In this document: positions 13,801-28,800 of the stretch, piece after piece
Numbering within the stretch: the first letter of the stretch is position 1
Layout: each line of letters opens with the position of its first letter
NCBI RefSeq assembly: GCF_030936135.1
Contig: NC_082603.1
Location: forward strand, 35,382,329-35,446,328
DNA from: Gavia stellata
Lineage: Eukaryota > Chordata > Aves > Gaviiformes > Gaviidae
Direction: 5' to 3'
DNA length: 64,000 nt
Translations under genes and position numbers: made by a program
The notes under the pieces: generated by a model
What the model was told of the DNA's origin: nothing
Seen by the model: the letters and a program-made list of their open reading frames with translations, nothing else
Databases searched by the model: none

Positions 13801-16800
13801 CAATCTGCTACCAAAGTGTTGATCTGCATTTAAAACTGAGACCTGTTCAGGACAGCAGATTTGCAGCCTTTGAGGTCTTTATCATCTGAAATGTATATAC
13901 ATGCTGTAGTATATTCATGTTATCTAACTGCCTCTTAAACATCAGTCTCTTTAGAAGGGAATTGCATAGTCTTTGCATGCAGAAGGTGCTTGTCAGAATA
14001 AATGGATGTGTGCGTGCTATGACTGAAGAATCGCAATTCCAAAACAGAATAATTTTGATCAAATGGAGCATTTTTGTATTTCTGGCCTAATTCTAATCCC
14101 ACTGAAGATTATAACAGACTTGTTACTGAATTCAGTGGGAGCAAGATTGGGATTGTGTGTGCCATTGTTACTCATAAAAATGTTTTTTTTTTCTTCTGTG
14201 GTAGATGGTATTTAACAGGCAAATTTTGTCAAGTTTGGCAAGTGTTTGGAAGATTCATACCTAAGCGTAGTAGCATCTTGGTTTCAGTAGCGCTAAGTGT
14301 GTTAAGGTAGCTGAGCGTGACTTTTCCCACTGTATGATTCTGAAAGTAAGGAAGTTCTTTGATTCCCGTAACCAAGGGAAACGTTATTTGTAGGCGTGTT
14401 TGTTCTCTGCTGTGGCAGAAGGCTTTGCTATATACTACTGAGATGAACTGGAAATAAAAGGTTTTGCTTATGCAAATGCTATCCTTAAAACTGCTAGGTA
14501 AGAGGGACACCTATGTTATGAAATAAAGGAAGAGGAAGAAAGTTGACAAGGTCATTTTTGCATCAACTGGGACAAAAGTGGGAGATCTACGCATTCCTGG
14601 GCTTCTTTTGTCCTGTAGAGCAGTTTTCTCTGCAAGCAAAAAAAAGGTGCACGGAATAATGGATGGGCAGGAGTGAACATGTATGACAGAGTGTTAGTTT
14701 AGAGGATACGTGTCCTGCTTCCTAGTGAGAGTGAATTTGACCTCTTATAAAAAGACAGTAGCTACTCAGCTAAAGCAGCGTCTCTTTGCATCCTGGAGTG
14801 GGCCTGGGAAGATCGGGGCTGGGTGTGGGAGGTCGGAGGAGGAGAGCGGTGAGGCCGTGGGCGAACGCAGGCAGGGTAGTGTGGCAGGTGGAGCTAAAGC
14901 AGTATCGGTATGTCGTTGAGGCTTTACAGGGAAAGAGGAAAGCATTAAATGCCAGACTGTTTTATTTTCTCAGCCAATAAGAGAAGGAAAATTGTGACAA
15001 GAAACTGTGTCTACAGTAGAACCATCTGCAGTTAGGAAAACAAATGCAGTAATATAAATCAGAATATATTTTACAATCTAGTTGCAAAACAGATGAGGCA
15101 GGTCTTTCCGATATATACTAAAGGCTTGCTTTCTTGTCCTACAATTTATTAGATATACCATGAATAAGATAACCTCATTATGTTGGCAGCTTGTCCAGTA
15201 GTTCTAACGTAAGAAAAGACATGAAAAGGAAGGCAAATAAATAATTTCAATATTGTAATTTGGCTTTTAAATAGATGTGAAATGTACTGTAAGACTGTTT
15301 TAAGTAACTTCTGCTCAGTACTATTACCATGTGAAGTGCAACTTAAAAGATGTTATCAAAAAGCAGATCATATTCTTTCACCTGTTCTGAGCTATAAAAT
15401 ATATGTATAAAGAATTTTGAAAGGAAACATTTAGCATTTTGACATAAACAGGAATTAAATGTGCTTTGTGTTTACCATAGCTCTAATTTTGCTATATTTC
15501 ATACTAACTCAACAATCAAGATTGTTGTAAAATGTATCCATAGTAACTGAATGCAAAATGTTCTAAAATTATTTACAACAACATGAGGTTAAGTAAATAC
15601 TAACAACAGGTGGCTGAAAAGTAGCTCTCTAACCAGAGCATAGATCTCCAAAGTGTCCCTCTTTAATACATCTTGCATTAAAAAATGAGAGCTTCCCTTT
15701 GCTGAATTTGTTGACGTAATTTTACGGCATCTAAAACATGTCCAAACATACCACTGTATTCCCAGACACTTTCCTGATAGAAAATTAGTGAAGCATTGTT
15801 CATAAAATGCTTTGAAGATTCTTCTGATTTCTTCTGACAGGCATACCAAACATTTAAAGTAACACTGTCTTGGCGTATCATACAGGGCTGGAGACATATG
15901 TTGCTCTTCAAATGAAAATGTTGCAGGATGTTCCTATTTTCTGTCAGCAGTACTTTCTCTTCAGAAAATACTACTAGGCTTGCAAATATTTTTAACATAC
16001 TGGAAATATTTGTATGTTGAGTCTATAGATCTTCACAATACTGTTTTATAAATTCAGTAATTTGTTTTCTCTCTTACATGGTTTGATCAAAGATTATTAT
16101 TGATACCAGTTTCCAGGATCTTTTGAGCATTTAGAAATATTTGGAAAACTCTGGCCAATATTGCAAATAATTTCTAATATTTTATTATAGCTTTAATTTG
16201 TGCAACAAAAATAGAAAGATCTGTGTTTTTTCTCTTGAATTTCTGTTAAACGTTTCAGAGCATTTGTGAGATTCTGACCAAGTTTCTTATGTTTGAACAA
16301 TTTTGCCACCTAGATCACAAGGTTGTCTGTTGGCGTGAAGAACCAAGATAATTTTTATTATTCTGTTTGGGTAAAACTGTACTTGATCTTTACTCACTGT
16401 AAAAACATTAATATTACTGTGTAATAGCTCGGGATGGTGTTTTAGAGACTGCGGCTCCTGATAGCACCGTGGCGTTCCGTTCTGTAATACAACCCTACTG
16501 AATATGTATTTGAAGCTACAGGTGAGGCTTTCCAATTGCCAGGGATGTTTTCAGTCATTTTGCACCCAAACTGAAGCAATTAAAATCAGTGGCCAGATTC
16601 CCACTACCTTCAATGGGTTTTGAATGAGGCAGTTTGTGCTTCAGTGTTTAATTATTCTGTGTTTGAGTCATTTCTCAGAGTGGAGAGATGTAATTCCCAG
16701 CTTTCTATCCTGCTGGATAAGGCTGTAATTCAACCTGGATGGGAAGATGCGGGAAAAGAGGAGCCTGCCAAGGGAGGAACCACTTAGAGAACTGTGGTAG

Positions 16801-19800
16801 GAGACCGACAAGTCCCACAGGTCCCACCAAGGGCCTGTCTTGCCCTCAGTCCTGTTTGTGGCAGTGATCAACACTTACCTGGCAGGATCTGAGTAACCTG
16901 GTGACTGTAAACCTCTTCTCTTCAACATCCTTTTCCGTGTCGTTTATAAACTAACCAGCACGTGCCCTAGCCCGGAGCCTGACTATTGGCAGCTCCTCCT
17001 CCTCCACCCACTCCTTGAAAATTGGTATTTTTTTGCAATCTTTGATCATTCATTTATCCATGTGAAGACCCTCTCTGCTCACACAGCTGCATAGGTTAAG
17101 AACAGTCAGTGAAGGACCTTTGCACATATCTCTTGGAAATGAGGGTAGACTTTATTACCCAGCTCTTTTGTACTCTTGACTCTTTCAAAAGACTCCAGAA
17201 GCATTTTGAGTCATCCGTACTCATCACAAAAATTATGCTGGATTTCCCCAGTGTGTCATATTTGTCTGCATATCCCCTTATTTTATTGCTTTAAAAAGTT
17301 TCTGTTAATTTGCCTGCCTACGGTTGTCAAAGTCACTGGTCTGTAGTTTCCTAGGCTTATCCTGGAATGATCTAAAAATTGGTGTGACATTAGTTACACA
17401 CTTCCCAGTCATCCAGCGCTGAAGCACTGTGCAAGAGGTTTTGTGTGTCATACACACATGTTGTCAGAGCTCTTAACTGTGGGTAAGCGTCGCAGCATGG
17501 GAGCCTGCCCAAACTCTGAATACAAACACAGAAAATTAATTTCGTTTTTCTGCTCTGACCTTCTTTTTTTCTGAACATTCCTTTTATATCTTTTCGATAG
17601 ACTCTGGCAGGCTTCGTGCTCCTGAGGGGCCTGAGGAAAGATTTATTATTAGTTTTTATGCCTTTTTTCAAATGTTTCTGAAGACATTTTCTGGCCTTCT
17701 ATAGTTAACCATTCTGTTCTATTTTCCTTATTTGGACGTGTTTTCATCTTTTTAAAGGATGTCTTCTAAGTCTCCCATATTTTCTTCTTTGCCATGTTGG
17801 CTTTGGATTTTCTCAAGTCCTTTCAGCAGGTGATTTTGTATTGCTTTAAGTGTCTTGATCTTCTCCCAGCAGCGATTTAGCTTGCTTAGCTGATGTGGAG
17901 GACATCTCACTGTGATTATTTTCCTTGTACGTGCCCAGAGCCATCCTGAGAAAGGCTGTTGCTACTAAGGTCAGAAGCCAGACGTTACTCCTGAAGGTCT
18001 CCTCATGTGGGTACTGACCTTTCTCCCTGTGTGGGTCTGTTACTTGCTGTTTGATGCAGAGAGGACAGACTGACAGACTGTCTGCCACAGCATATTGCAG
18101 TCGCAGGACTGTACGTCCACATTGCACCTTTAATGACAGTGAAGTCTGTGCTGCTTGGTGGCCTCGACATGTGCCAAGCACGTGTAGGAGGCTGACCACT
18201 GAGGAGCACGGTGCAACGCCTACCGTGGCTTCACCAGGAAGGAAACTGCTGTGACAGTTTCACGGTGAAGCTGTGAAAAGTGAACAGTGTGACAGTTCCA
18301 CTGTAACCAGTGACACACCTGAGTGTGCATGTGTATAGATGGCACAAGGCAAACTTGCACGAAAAAGAAATTGTCCTGAGCATGAAATCTGGAAGGCAGA
18401 TGCACCCAGTGAGCACCTCCACCTTTCCTTCCTCTGCCCCAACAGTACAAGCTCTGCTTGTTTGTCAGAGTTGTTCAGTGTTATCCAGGTGGGTTGGTTA
18501 GTATTATCTGTGTAGGTGTTGTCAATCAGTGTCAGGGAATATGTCAGCATCCCTGGGTTCAGCGCTGTAACAACCTGTGATTACAGCTGCGCTTTTCATC
18601 TGTTGTGTCTAGGGAAACAGAAAACACCTTACTTAAAGATTTTTCTCATTTATAAGAAAGAATACATTTAAGTTAGTTGCACATTTCAGTTGTGTATCAG
18701 AGCACATATGTATTTCCATACATACATACATCGATGCATACACACACGTATGTATGTCTACGTACAAATGGTTAGTGAAGAGATATAATAACACACCGGG
18801 TCTCTGGAGGTGCTGTGTCTGTACCAGCTTGCAATAGAAGGGTTAGCGTGCATATCTCCCCGTGCAACGATCCTTTTCTGTCCCCACCGATTTGGAGGCA
18901 CCCACACCGACCAGGGCACTGGTAGCTGTGTGGAAGTGCTTGTGCTGTTCCCCGGCACCGCGTGGGGATGCCCCCAAAGTGCCTCTGCCCAGCACATGGC
19001 TGCTGTCGGGAGCTAGCGTTTCCGCTGCACTGTTCTCGTTCCTCAAACAGTCACAGGCCTAAAATTTCACAACAGGGAGGAGGCTGTTATTGAGAGCATA
19101 GCTACTTACCAAACATATTTTGCTATTTTAAAATCGTGATGGTGAACCAGGAGTTACTGAGTTTTCTCATAAATGTTCTGAAGTGTGTGAGTGTGTGTGC
19201 ACGTGTGTGTGTATGCACCTGGCTTGGCGAATTAGGTGTTCACATTATTGTCTTGGTATTCCCATTTCAGTCCAGATAATCAGCTTCCATACCACTGTTA
19301 CCACCTTCTCTGTCTCCCACTCTCTTAATTGTAGCTTCAGCTTGTATGGCTTTGTCTCACCTCTGATACAAACAAATCTGAGTGCTGTTTTCCTGTATGA
19401 TTGCACAATGAGGCATTTTTTTACCTAGCAGTTAAATAATTATTAGGCTAGCAGTGTCTGTGTTGATGTTTTTGAAGCCATTTACCAAACACTTTTTGTG
19501 TTGGAGCTGCGAACTCCAAGGCCTATGCTTCATTATAAGGCTGCCCTTTATGAATCGCTATGGATATTGGACACTCCTGTAAGAACCACAGAATGGTCTG
19601 ACAGTGACTTTCTAATTTGTGTGATTAATCCAAGCCCTCTGATGCACAGGATATTTAATAATTTTCTTTGAGGAGTTATGTAAATGATACAAAGTACCAC
19701 TATGTTTTCCCACTGTTTGGTAAGTGGATTTTACTGAATGTGTGAGAGGCACTAAGCACTTCTGTTTGTATTAACATATATTGGTATAGAAAGTAAACCT

Positions 19801-22800
19801 TTTCCAAGCATTAGTTGTTTCTGGAAAGTTACTTCAGACTAGCTGAATGAAAATTCAAAGTGGATACAAATACAGAAGTCATGTTTGTGCTGCCTACGCT
19901 GTAGGAAACAACTTTTACATTATGATGAGTCAACCTTAAATCATGCAGCAGCAGCCGTGTTCTGCAGTCAGCCTTTGGCTTTGATTGCTTCAGTTCTGAC
20001 TGCAGTTCAAGGCCTGGTGCCCTTTTTCTGGATGTTCAGTTGTAATAAATGTACTGTTAGGCAGTAGATCTTCCAAATACAGTCTGATATTCTCCCAAAA
20101 TAAGTGAAAACCAGAAGTTTATATTCAAATTGGATGTAAATCCAGAATATTGAAAAGGATATATTGTTATTGCCCTTCTACCAAAGGGCAGCTGGTTAAA
20201 TGCTAGCATTGTTTTCCCATTCATTTTTTTACCCCTTGTAAGTGATAAGGCAGTTATATTAGGCAGACTTCACATTAGTACAGACTGTATTTTCATTTCC
20301 ATCTTGACTGTTTTCCAGGAGTTTGAGTATAACTTGGTTTGTGTGTTAGTAATAAAGACCTGAGCCATTGCACTGGTGCTCAAAGGAACAAGGATATTCA
20401 GGCTAATGGAAGAACCCTCACAGGAGAGAAGAGAGAATCGGTAGAGCCCAAAATATCTTCTAGCATAATTACATCAGCATACTTAGGAAGCAGAGCTATG
20501 TAAAGGCTATATATAACTATGCATTTTAGGTGTGTGTGTATTTTTGTAGGCAGACAGATATAGATATATAATAAATATGTGTGTGTATGTACACTTATAT
20601 GTACTTACACATATATATGCTATATACATATACACACTGTATCTGTATCTATAGTCAGTCATTTCATAGAGTGGGAACCAGCCTAGCAAAAACAAACCAA
20701 AGAAGGAGCAGTAGGTAGTAGGGTGGCCTGAGTGTCAGTGCTAGGAGAGAAGATGGGGAAGGTGCAGAGTATCAGGGGGACAGGAAAGTGAGGGGGCATT
20801 AGGATCACGGTTTAGATTATATTGGCTGCTGAGGATTTACACCCCGTGAGCAATGTGGCTGCTGCTGTCAGAAAGCCTTGCTTGGCCTGCCCTAGGAAAA
20901 GTGCATGCTGCCTTTCTGCTCTTAAAAAATAGTCTGGCCTAGACTAGCTAGTCCACAATTTAACCCAACCCCAAAACTAAAAGGCCAACGTTCCTAATTT
21001 TTTGGCCAAGCATTCTAGGAGCCGTGGCACATACACGAAGCTCAGAGATGGTTCACTAATGTTCATCACTTTGCTTGTTTGCATGCTGAGGATCTGTGGT
21101 TGTGTCAGGACAGCACAGAGTTGTTACAGTAATTGAAGTAAATCACCAATTCTTCAAACAAATCTAGTAGCTAAATTTACAACTTAGTTAGGAAAGCAGT
21201 GTTCTGAGCACATTTCAAATGTATCAACAAAAGCTTTTAATTTATCTAACAGCCGTATTTAAGCCTGGCCTGGTTACTACTCCAATGGAAGCTCATTAAT
21301 TTGCATTGAATTTTATATTTTCTGATTAGGCTGTGTCATAAATATTCATTGCTCTTCATAGCAACAAATGTCGGCAGACCTGCCACTCCTAAACTGAATG
21401 TTTTGGGACTTCAACATCCTGTTGAATTCCTGAGAGCGATCAAGAATATTTTGTATCTCAGTAAAGAATCTGGAAACTATACCCGTGCTGTTGCTTGCAC
21501 TAAGCAGCCAGGCAGCCTGCCTATATTTTTTCAAAAATCTTTGAGTAAATTAAAGTAGTTAATATGATCGTTGCTCTTAGAGCTGTTTGGGCTGAGGAAA
21601 ACACCTTTTCAGAGTTTTGTGGGATTTCTTTCAGTACAGGTTTGTAAAATTGAAAAATTGTAGAGACCGCATTTGTAAATGGTGAGTCACTAGTGTCTGA
21701 GAAACTGTAGGTGCTGGTAATTGATGAGAAAATACTTGTATTTGTTGTATTCATCCTAATGACTCACCGGTTCCCAACTGAAGCTGTAGCTTCTCATGTC
21801 TTCTTTGGTTTTCTTGATGGTAGGTATTACAGCTATTGTTTTTCTGCAATGCCGTGCCATTAGGAAATAATGTACAATGGTGACATTACCAGAGGGGTGG
21901 GTCCCTAGCAGCTAATGTTAGGGAAAAACGGGATTTCTCTTGGTCTTCGGCTGTTGTTCAGAATTAATCTGCTTTGTGAAGAGTAAAATTTGTAGATCCA
22001 AGTTCTCAAGTACAGCCTCTAAAATTGGAAGAACTATGTAATTCTGAAGATGAGAGCAATTAAGAACTGGATCAAATTTAATAGTACAGTGTGCAAGGTC
22101 ATGTACAGAGGGACTAATAGGAATTTATGTTATAAATTAGGAGTTCTTCAATCAGAAATCATATTGGGAAAAAAAAAGACACGAGTGTATTAGAAGGATG
22201 TAAAATGTCTATGAGTCATCGATCTAATAGAGCCATGACAATGCCAAATGTTCTTTGTCAAAGTATTTTCACTAGAGACAAAGAGGTGTTTATGACATTG
22301 TATAAAAAAAGAGGGAGGCCTCATCTGGAAATGAGTGAAGTGAGGAAGAGCTAAATCAGATGTATAAATCAGATGATAGGAAAAATAATGAATGGAGAGT
22401 GTATTATATGGAAGGGCCCTAAAACTAATGTGTTACTTAATCTAAGAAAACAGAAGTTGAGGGGAGAGAAGTTAGTGTTTGTCTCTACACACAGAGTCAA
22501 GGTAGGCAACTGGGAAGAGAACTCTTTCTTCTGCCTGGACAAGGGACGGAGCTGTGTGTGGTTAGCAGAGTAACAAGTAAGGATAAACTGGCCATGAGAG
22601 GTAGGAATGAGAAGTTGCCAAAGTATCAGAATCGTCAGTACCTTCTCCCTCCTCCTTTTAAGATTGAAAAACATCACTCTGTGTTTTGCTGAGAGACACA
22701 AGAAGCATTTTTGGCCTGGGGGTGGGTCTCCTCAGTGCAGACGAGTGGAGGTAGGCGGTGGGGGAAGCGCCGGCTGGGCCCTGTACCACAGCTGCCGGAG

Positions 22801-25800
22801 GAACCGGCTGCGGGTGTCCTGCCAGGCAGGACACGCTGGGATGTGCATTCAGTCTGCCCTGGCTGGCCAGTCCGACCTCGTCCTGTCACAGCCTTCGAGT
22901 TTTCACCAGAAAATTGTGGAAAGATTAAACTTAAATGGCCTATGTTGCAGTCCCAACGATTTGAACTCGGTGGTGTATTGCAACATCAAATCTGCTCTCC
23001 GCATAAGGCAATTTTTGGTGGTTGTTAAGTAAACTGGCTGAAATCAACAGAAATGGTAAGTTTTTACCACAAATGATGTAACTGCATTGTAAGATTCTTC
23101 GTGTTGATCAGCACTTTGATATTCCTTTGAAGATGTTTGCGTGCGTTGTTCTTTGTTCTTTTAAATCAGTACATTTCTGAAAGATACTTATTTTCCAATT
23201 ACCTCTGTCCCCTCGGTTTGCAATTGTTTTAGCGTAATCTTCCTGCATTGCCAAGGTACTTCATACCTGTAATTTTACTCCCAGTTTGAGTCAGGAATAA
23301 AAGGACTTTATGGATGTGATGATGATGATAGGGTTTGGGTTTTTTCCTTTTGTTAAAATTAGCCATTTTATTTTGATGTGTTTTCAGTCTTAAAATGTAA
23401 ACAACTGGTTTTTATTCTTGATTGCACAGTTTTAGGCTTTGATTGTAATAAAATATAACCGTGAAAATACAGGCAATATGTTTTGGCCATACAGTCTTAT
23501 CTCTGAGCATTGCTGCTAATAAGTATGTTTGTTGTCAAAATTCAGACTCTACTTGAAAAATCATTGTTTAGACTTACCTATTGTAGGCAATATAAAGTTG
23601 GTAATCTTCTGGTTTGCTTTTTTTTGCACATGTCTCAAGTTGTAAAGAATCTCTGGGTTTTAACTGCCACTATTTGCATTACAACAGTACTTCTGTGCAT
23701 TCTAGTTCCACAAAAGAGTGGTTCTCAAAAATTCCATGAAAAATAAACCTTCTTATTTTTGTATAATATTTTACTATCAATGCTTGAGTATCTTCCTTGA
23801 TAAAGGGCAATGGATATGTTTTCTTCCAATAATTCGAAAGCACAGAAGGTCAGTCTCATCTAAAGTTTTCCACGAAAAATATTTCAAAGAGAAATGTAAA
23901 TAAGAACGATGCCATCTATTAAGTTTTTCCTTATGGCTAAGGAGTGAAGGTGTGAAAAAAATCTTTTTGTGCATATGTAATGAAAGTATCTGTTGCGGCT
24001 TCACAGTTAAATATATATTGTAACAAAGACTTAAGGGGGGGGCAGAGAATCCCATTTTTCACCCAGAAGAATTCACTCTTAGGAAATTTCATAAAATGGA
24101 ATTTTTTTCTTCTATTGAATTCCAAGTGTATTTTTATTTTTTCTGTAAATATAATGTGAAAAACTGACATTTTTCTCTAACATTCTTTCTTTCCATTTCT
24201 TTCATTCCCCCAGATAGAAACATAGAACCATAGAAACATAGAAAGAAGGAGCTCTATAAAGTGGTGGTGGGAAGTAATTAATTAATTAATTATCTTTTAC
24301 AAACTGATTAAATAAAAAATTTTATGAGTCATGGGTTGTTATTTCTTTTATTCCCTGGCCAATCACCTAGCAATGCTATAACTCTTTCACACCTGAAAAA
24401 TAAGCCAGAATATTAAATGCTGCACTGGGAATGCCAAACTTTTAATTAATTCCACTACCAAGCTGCCATGCTGATCTGCACCAAATTAATGTGCCAGTTA
24501 TCTGCAACTACAAAACGTCTAGCAAAGAAATCAGGCAGAAACAAGGCAAAGTGGCGAAGGTTGTCCTGTTCCTGTTGTAATGATCATAAATACATATTTG
24601 TTGAAATTACTTGTAACTCTTGTTTATGCTGGTTATTTCTTAAAAGTGGTGAGACTGTGTTTAAGGAGACTCAAAAGATCAAGGTTTCTAAGCCGCATCA
24701 TAAAAACTGTATAAAAAGCACATAGTAATTTGTTTTTAAAACAATACAAAGTGAAGTAGACTAGATTTTTCCTTGGCAAAATACATATAAAATAATAGCA
24801 GGTGTTTTGCAGAGGTCAAGTTTGCAAATTGGAAGTATCAAAACCTGTAGAGAGTTACAGTCTTATGCCCTTCTGTAGCTAAGACTTTATTCCAAACTGA
24901 GGAGTACGCAGAATAATACAGATGAATCACTTGTATAGATACAGCGGGTGTATTGAATGCTGACATTCCCCTTAAGTAATCATTTTAGTATAAAAGCTGG
25001 CATATATCACTTAGAAGCATCTCTGGTGATTTATCAAAATATTGTTTGAAACACTGTCAGGTAAAGTTATTTTGTTCTTGTTCCCTATTTCAATACCACT
25101 TTGCTTTGACTTTTAAAGGTAAGCACAAACATTTCTCAGCTTTTGCAGTGTTGAAAGTCTGTAGATATGGCCTTGCTTGTTTCTTTAGTTTCATCTCAGC
25201 AGGAATGAGGCAATAAAGATTCAGAAAGATACTCAGACATTGAAAACATCACAATGTGTTACCTTTTTTCAGATGTGAAATTTCCTGAATAATAGTGATT
25301 ATTATTTCCATTTACCTGAAAATGGAGTTGGAAAAAGCATTCTTGTGACTTAAGACCATTAGTCCCATTGACTTCAATAACATTTATATTCCTAACGTCC
25401 TTATCACTTCCAAAGTCCCGTTTTCGGAAGTAGATTTGCAAAAATCACAGGTTGTCTTAAGTGTGTTGAAGTCAGTAGAACAGACAATTTATATCAGCTG
25501 AGAATCTGTCCAGTGGCACCTAAATATAGGTTTAAAAGCTTAGCTTTAGACTGCTATTTTTTGAAATGCTGTTCCACTTCCTTCTAGTTTATTATAAAGA
25601 TGTAAGCTGTTTCCCACACTTTGAGATTACAAGTATTTTCATCATTCATGGTGACCTGTTTTCTTCAAATAGTAAGTCTGGCTGAGTTTAATAAATCATA
25701 TTCAGAAGACTTACTACTTTGGCACTACGTTATTAAAATATTGCCAATATTTTAATAACCAACTGCTACTACCTATCTTCCCTTTAGGCTATTTTAAACT

Positions 25801-28800
25801 GAATATATTTACTGCTAAGAGAAGATGCAGAAAAATGTATTATATTGTTTTCTTATTTTAAGAATGCTTTTCCACCATATATAGTGGGTCAAATTTGTCT
25901 GAAAAATGGCATTAATTATTCCTGTCTGAAGGCATTAGTGGCAGGTTTTTTGGCGTATCTCCTGTAAGGGACACTCTGGGTGAAGATACAGCTAGAACTT
26001 CTTGTACGGCATTGAACATACACCAGTACTGCTTCTGCCATCTAGGATAATCCTAGATTATCACTTTAACTGTGATTAGTGGTTCTCATCGGGAGGTGTT
26101 CATGCTGTATAATTTTCATGTGTCAAATGGGCAAAGGAAAGGCAGAGCAGAAATTAGAGCTTTGTGTGTAGGCCCGTTTCATGCACCACATTTTTTAAAT
26201 TTATTTATCACTTATTTGCTTCTTTAAAACTTCCATTTAAAAGATGCAAAAGTGATTTCTTTTTTCAGAAGAGTTTATATCTGATTAGTAGGGCTAAGTT
26301 TCAGATAAAGACTTCATGGCACAAAGTGGTAGGAGGGGAGAACATTTATAACTGTAGAGAATCACCCTAGCCCACCTTACACTAATTTGTTCTTAATTAT
26401 ACCAGAACCCTGAGCTCCTCCCAGAACAACCAGGAGCTAAACACACACAGAGTTCACTCTGACTGTTATTAATGAGATCTAATTTGGTTATGCTTAGACT
26501 CTGTGCTCTGCTTTCTCAGGTATGGTTGTTTTATGGCATGCGAGGAAATTGCTCATTATATTCAGAACACCTTAAGTCAGTATCCTTTTAATTTTACTTG
26601 ATGAAAAATAAAATCTACAGAGTAAAAACGCCTGCACACAATTCAGACTGCAAGAGGAATTAAATAGAGAGAAGATGACTGCTGGAATGCATTGAGAACA
26701 GGATGGGGTTTTTACCTGCCATGACCATCGGAGACCTTTTCTTTTTCCCAGCTGGAATAGGAGACTGCTAGAAACAGATGTTTCCCAGCTGCAGTACTGC
26801 TGCAGCGTTGACTTGCAGGTAACACGCACCTCCTCTGAGTATCGGTATGTGTGGCACTGTGTGTCGCTCCCCTGTGTTCTCTTTGAGTAATAGCTCCACC
26901 TGATGCCCTGGGACAGTGTGTTTCTGTCATTTAATAGGTTCTTGGGTTAAGGATGGATGGTTCTGAGCTAAACGTATGTAGAATGATGTTTTTAGTTGTT
27001 GCCATCCTTAGCCGTATCGAAGCGTAGAAACTGTACCTGCAGATGCTGTGGGCTGTGAACTTCAGCAGTGGCCGTATGGCCCTTCACCTGAGAGGGAAGG
27101 GATATCCTGTGACCTGTGTTCTCGCAGTGCATCGGAAGGTCCCTCAAGGCCAGCAAGCAGACAGCGCCTAACCTGTGATCAGCTCTGTGGTGTGCAGAAG
27201 GTTACCTTGTGCTGCCGTTTCCCTCAAGCCTTGAAAAATTCACTGCACTGCAAGGCATTTTATTTATATAATCAGGAAAATGAAAACAATAATGCAAAAC
27301 TGGATGACTCTCAACTGCTTATATTCTAACACATATAAAACATGGTTGACAATTACTTCTGAAAAACTGTGGAATACATATGTCTGAATAAATTACAATG
27401 GTCATTAGCTCTTTATCGCAATTACATTTCCCTGTAGCTGGCCAGTGAGTTCTTTTATGAACTATTAATATTTGTATTTCCTGTTGAAATACATTTGTAG
27501 ATCATATTCACCAGTTATACCCAGTACTTGTGCCTTGTAGCTGTCTTTTCAGCACGTATGGCTTTTCCATGCTTCTCCCACTTCAGTGTCTCCAAAGGAC
27601 TGGTTCAGTTAAAGCTCACGAGCTCTGTGTTGCAGCTTGCTTCCTGCCATTGGATTATGAAACAAATCTTGCCCATATTTGCCATACTTCGTAATGGAAT
27701 ATCATCTTTAACCGTTCTCTAATAACGGAATGAGAAGATCGCATTCTGGCCCGCAGTTGCTGTGGTTTTTCCCTTTTCAAGCTATGCCTCTTAGATAGAA
27801 GTCTTACATTGGCCTCCTCTTTGGCAGCCGTTCCCCAGAGTGCAGTGTGTGTCGGGTGGGGTTAATTTGCTTGTGATGTTCTCTTAGCCCACTTGGCAAA
27901 CAGGCACTGCAGGCAAACACCGTATCAATGGTGTGGTAAAGTAACTATCTTGGAGAGCCGGTCAGTAGAGATCTTCCAGATCTTATAAACCATACTTCTT
28001 CAGTTGAAACTACTGGAGATCACCTATGAAGAAATCAACCATTCTTCTGAGGGAGCATAACTGTAACTATATACAGGTATTTCGTGTGCGACAGCAAGGG
28101 TTGTCCTTCTGCTTTTTCATTTTCTGAGGTGCTCCTTGCCATCTCTGACTACTTCCATCCTTCTTCCTCAGTTAATATGTAGACAGTTACTGAGTCATGA
28201 CATTTTTCATCTGAGATTCATCCTTGTCTTTTTCTAGCACATCCCCATTTCATTTCTCTGGCTTTCGCATTAGAAATAATCCTGGGTTTTGTTCGTGTTC
28301 ACACTGTCTTTCAGCCGTATTTCCGTAGAATCAGGAATCAAAAGGATGGCTAAATAAGAAACCTGTGCTGAGAGTAAAATTCTTTTACTCTTGTTTTTTG
28401 GGTTAGCTGATTCAGTTAACTTTTAGTCGTCAGATATTCATTAATGCCCTTTGAACTTGGTTCATCCCTGTTAATTATGCAGCATCTTAAGTTAGGTCTT
28501 CTTCCTGCTCTCTGGCAAAGTAAATGGGAAAACAGGGCCAAAACTGCATTTTCAGTCTTGCAGGCTAAAACTAGGTCTCTCTTTTATTTATGTTCATTCA
28601 TTCCATGCAAAATCAGTACATGAGAGTATAAAGCATGTGCTGAATTCTTAAGAGATACAGGTTCTTTTTTAGTTGTCTTTTAGTAGTGGGAAACCTAGAG
28701 CCTGTTTCTCTGCCTTCGAGATGGTGGAGACCCAGATCCCAAGTACTAGTCATTTTATATTAATATAAAAATATGTTCAAGTTGATCAGTACTGCAGTGT

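Larger units (their letters stand above)
17841..22184 (+). other. LRRC7 large intron, part between the two ancient CR1 copies
   Basis: No exon recognised. It contains GC-richer sequence around 18000-19050 that opens many short overlapping frames on both strands without domain support, plus three microsatellite-like tracts listed separately. Confidence 0.8.

Noticed and set aside
18000..19060. Cluster of short open frames on both strands, possibly an unknown small gene
   Set aside because: The frames overlap each other in all phases, as expected in GC-richer sequence, and none shows a motif, splice-consistent continuation or start context.
22607..23032. 141-codon open frame on the + strand
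   Set aside because: It begins at the edge of the ancient CR1 and runs through a GC-rich stretch. There is no domain, no conserved motif and no splice or promoter context.
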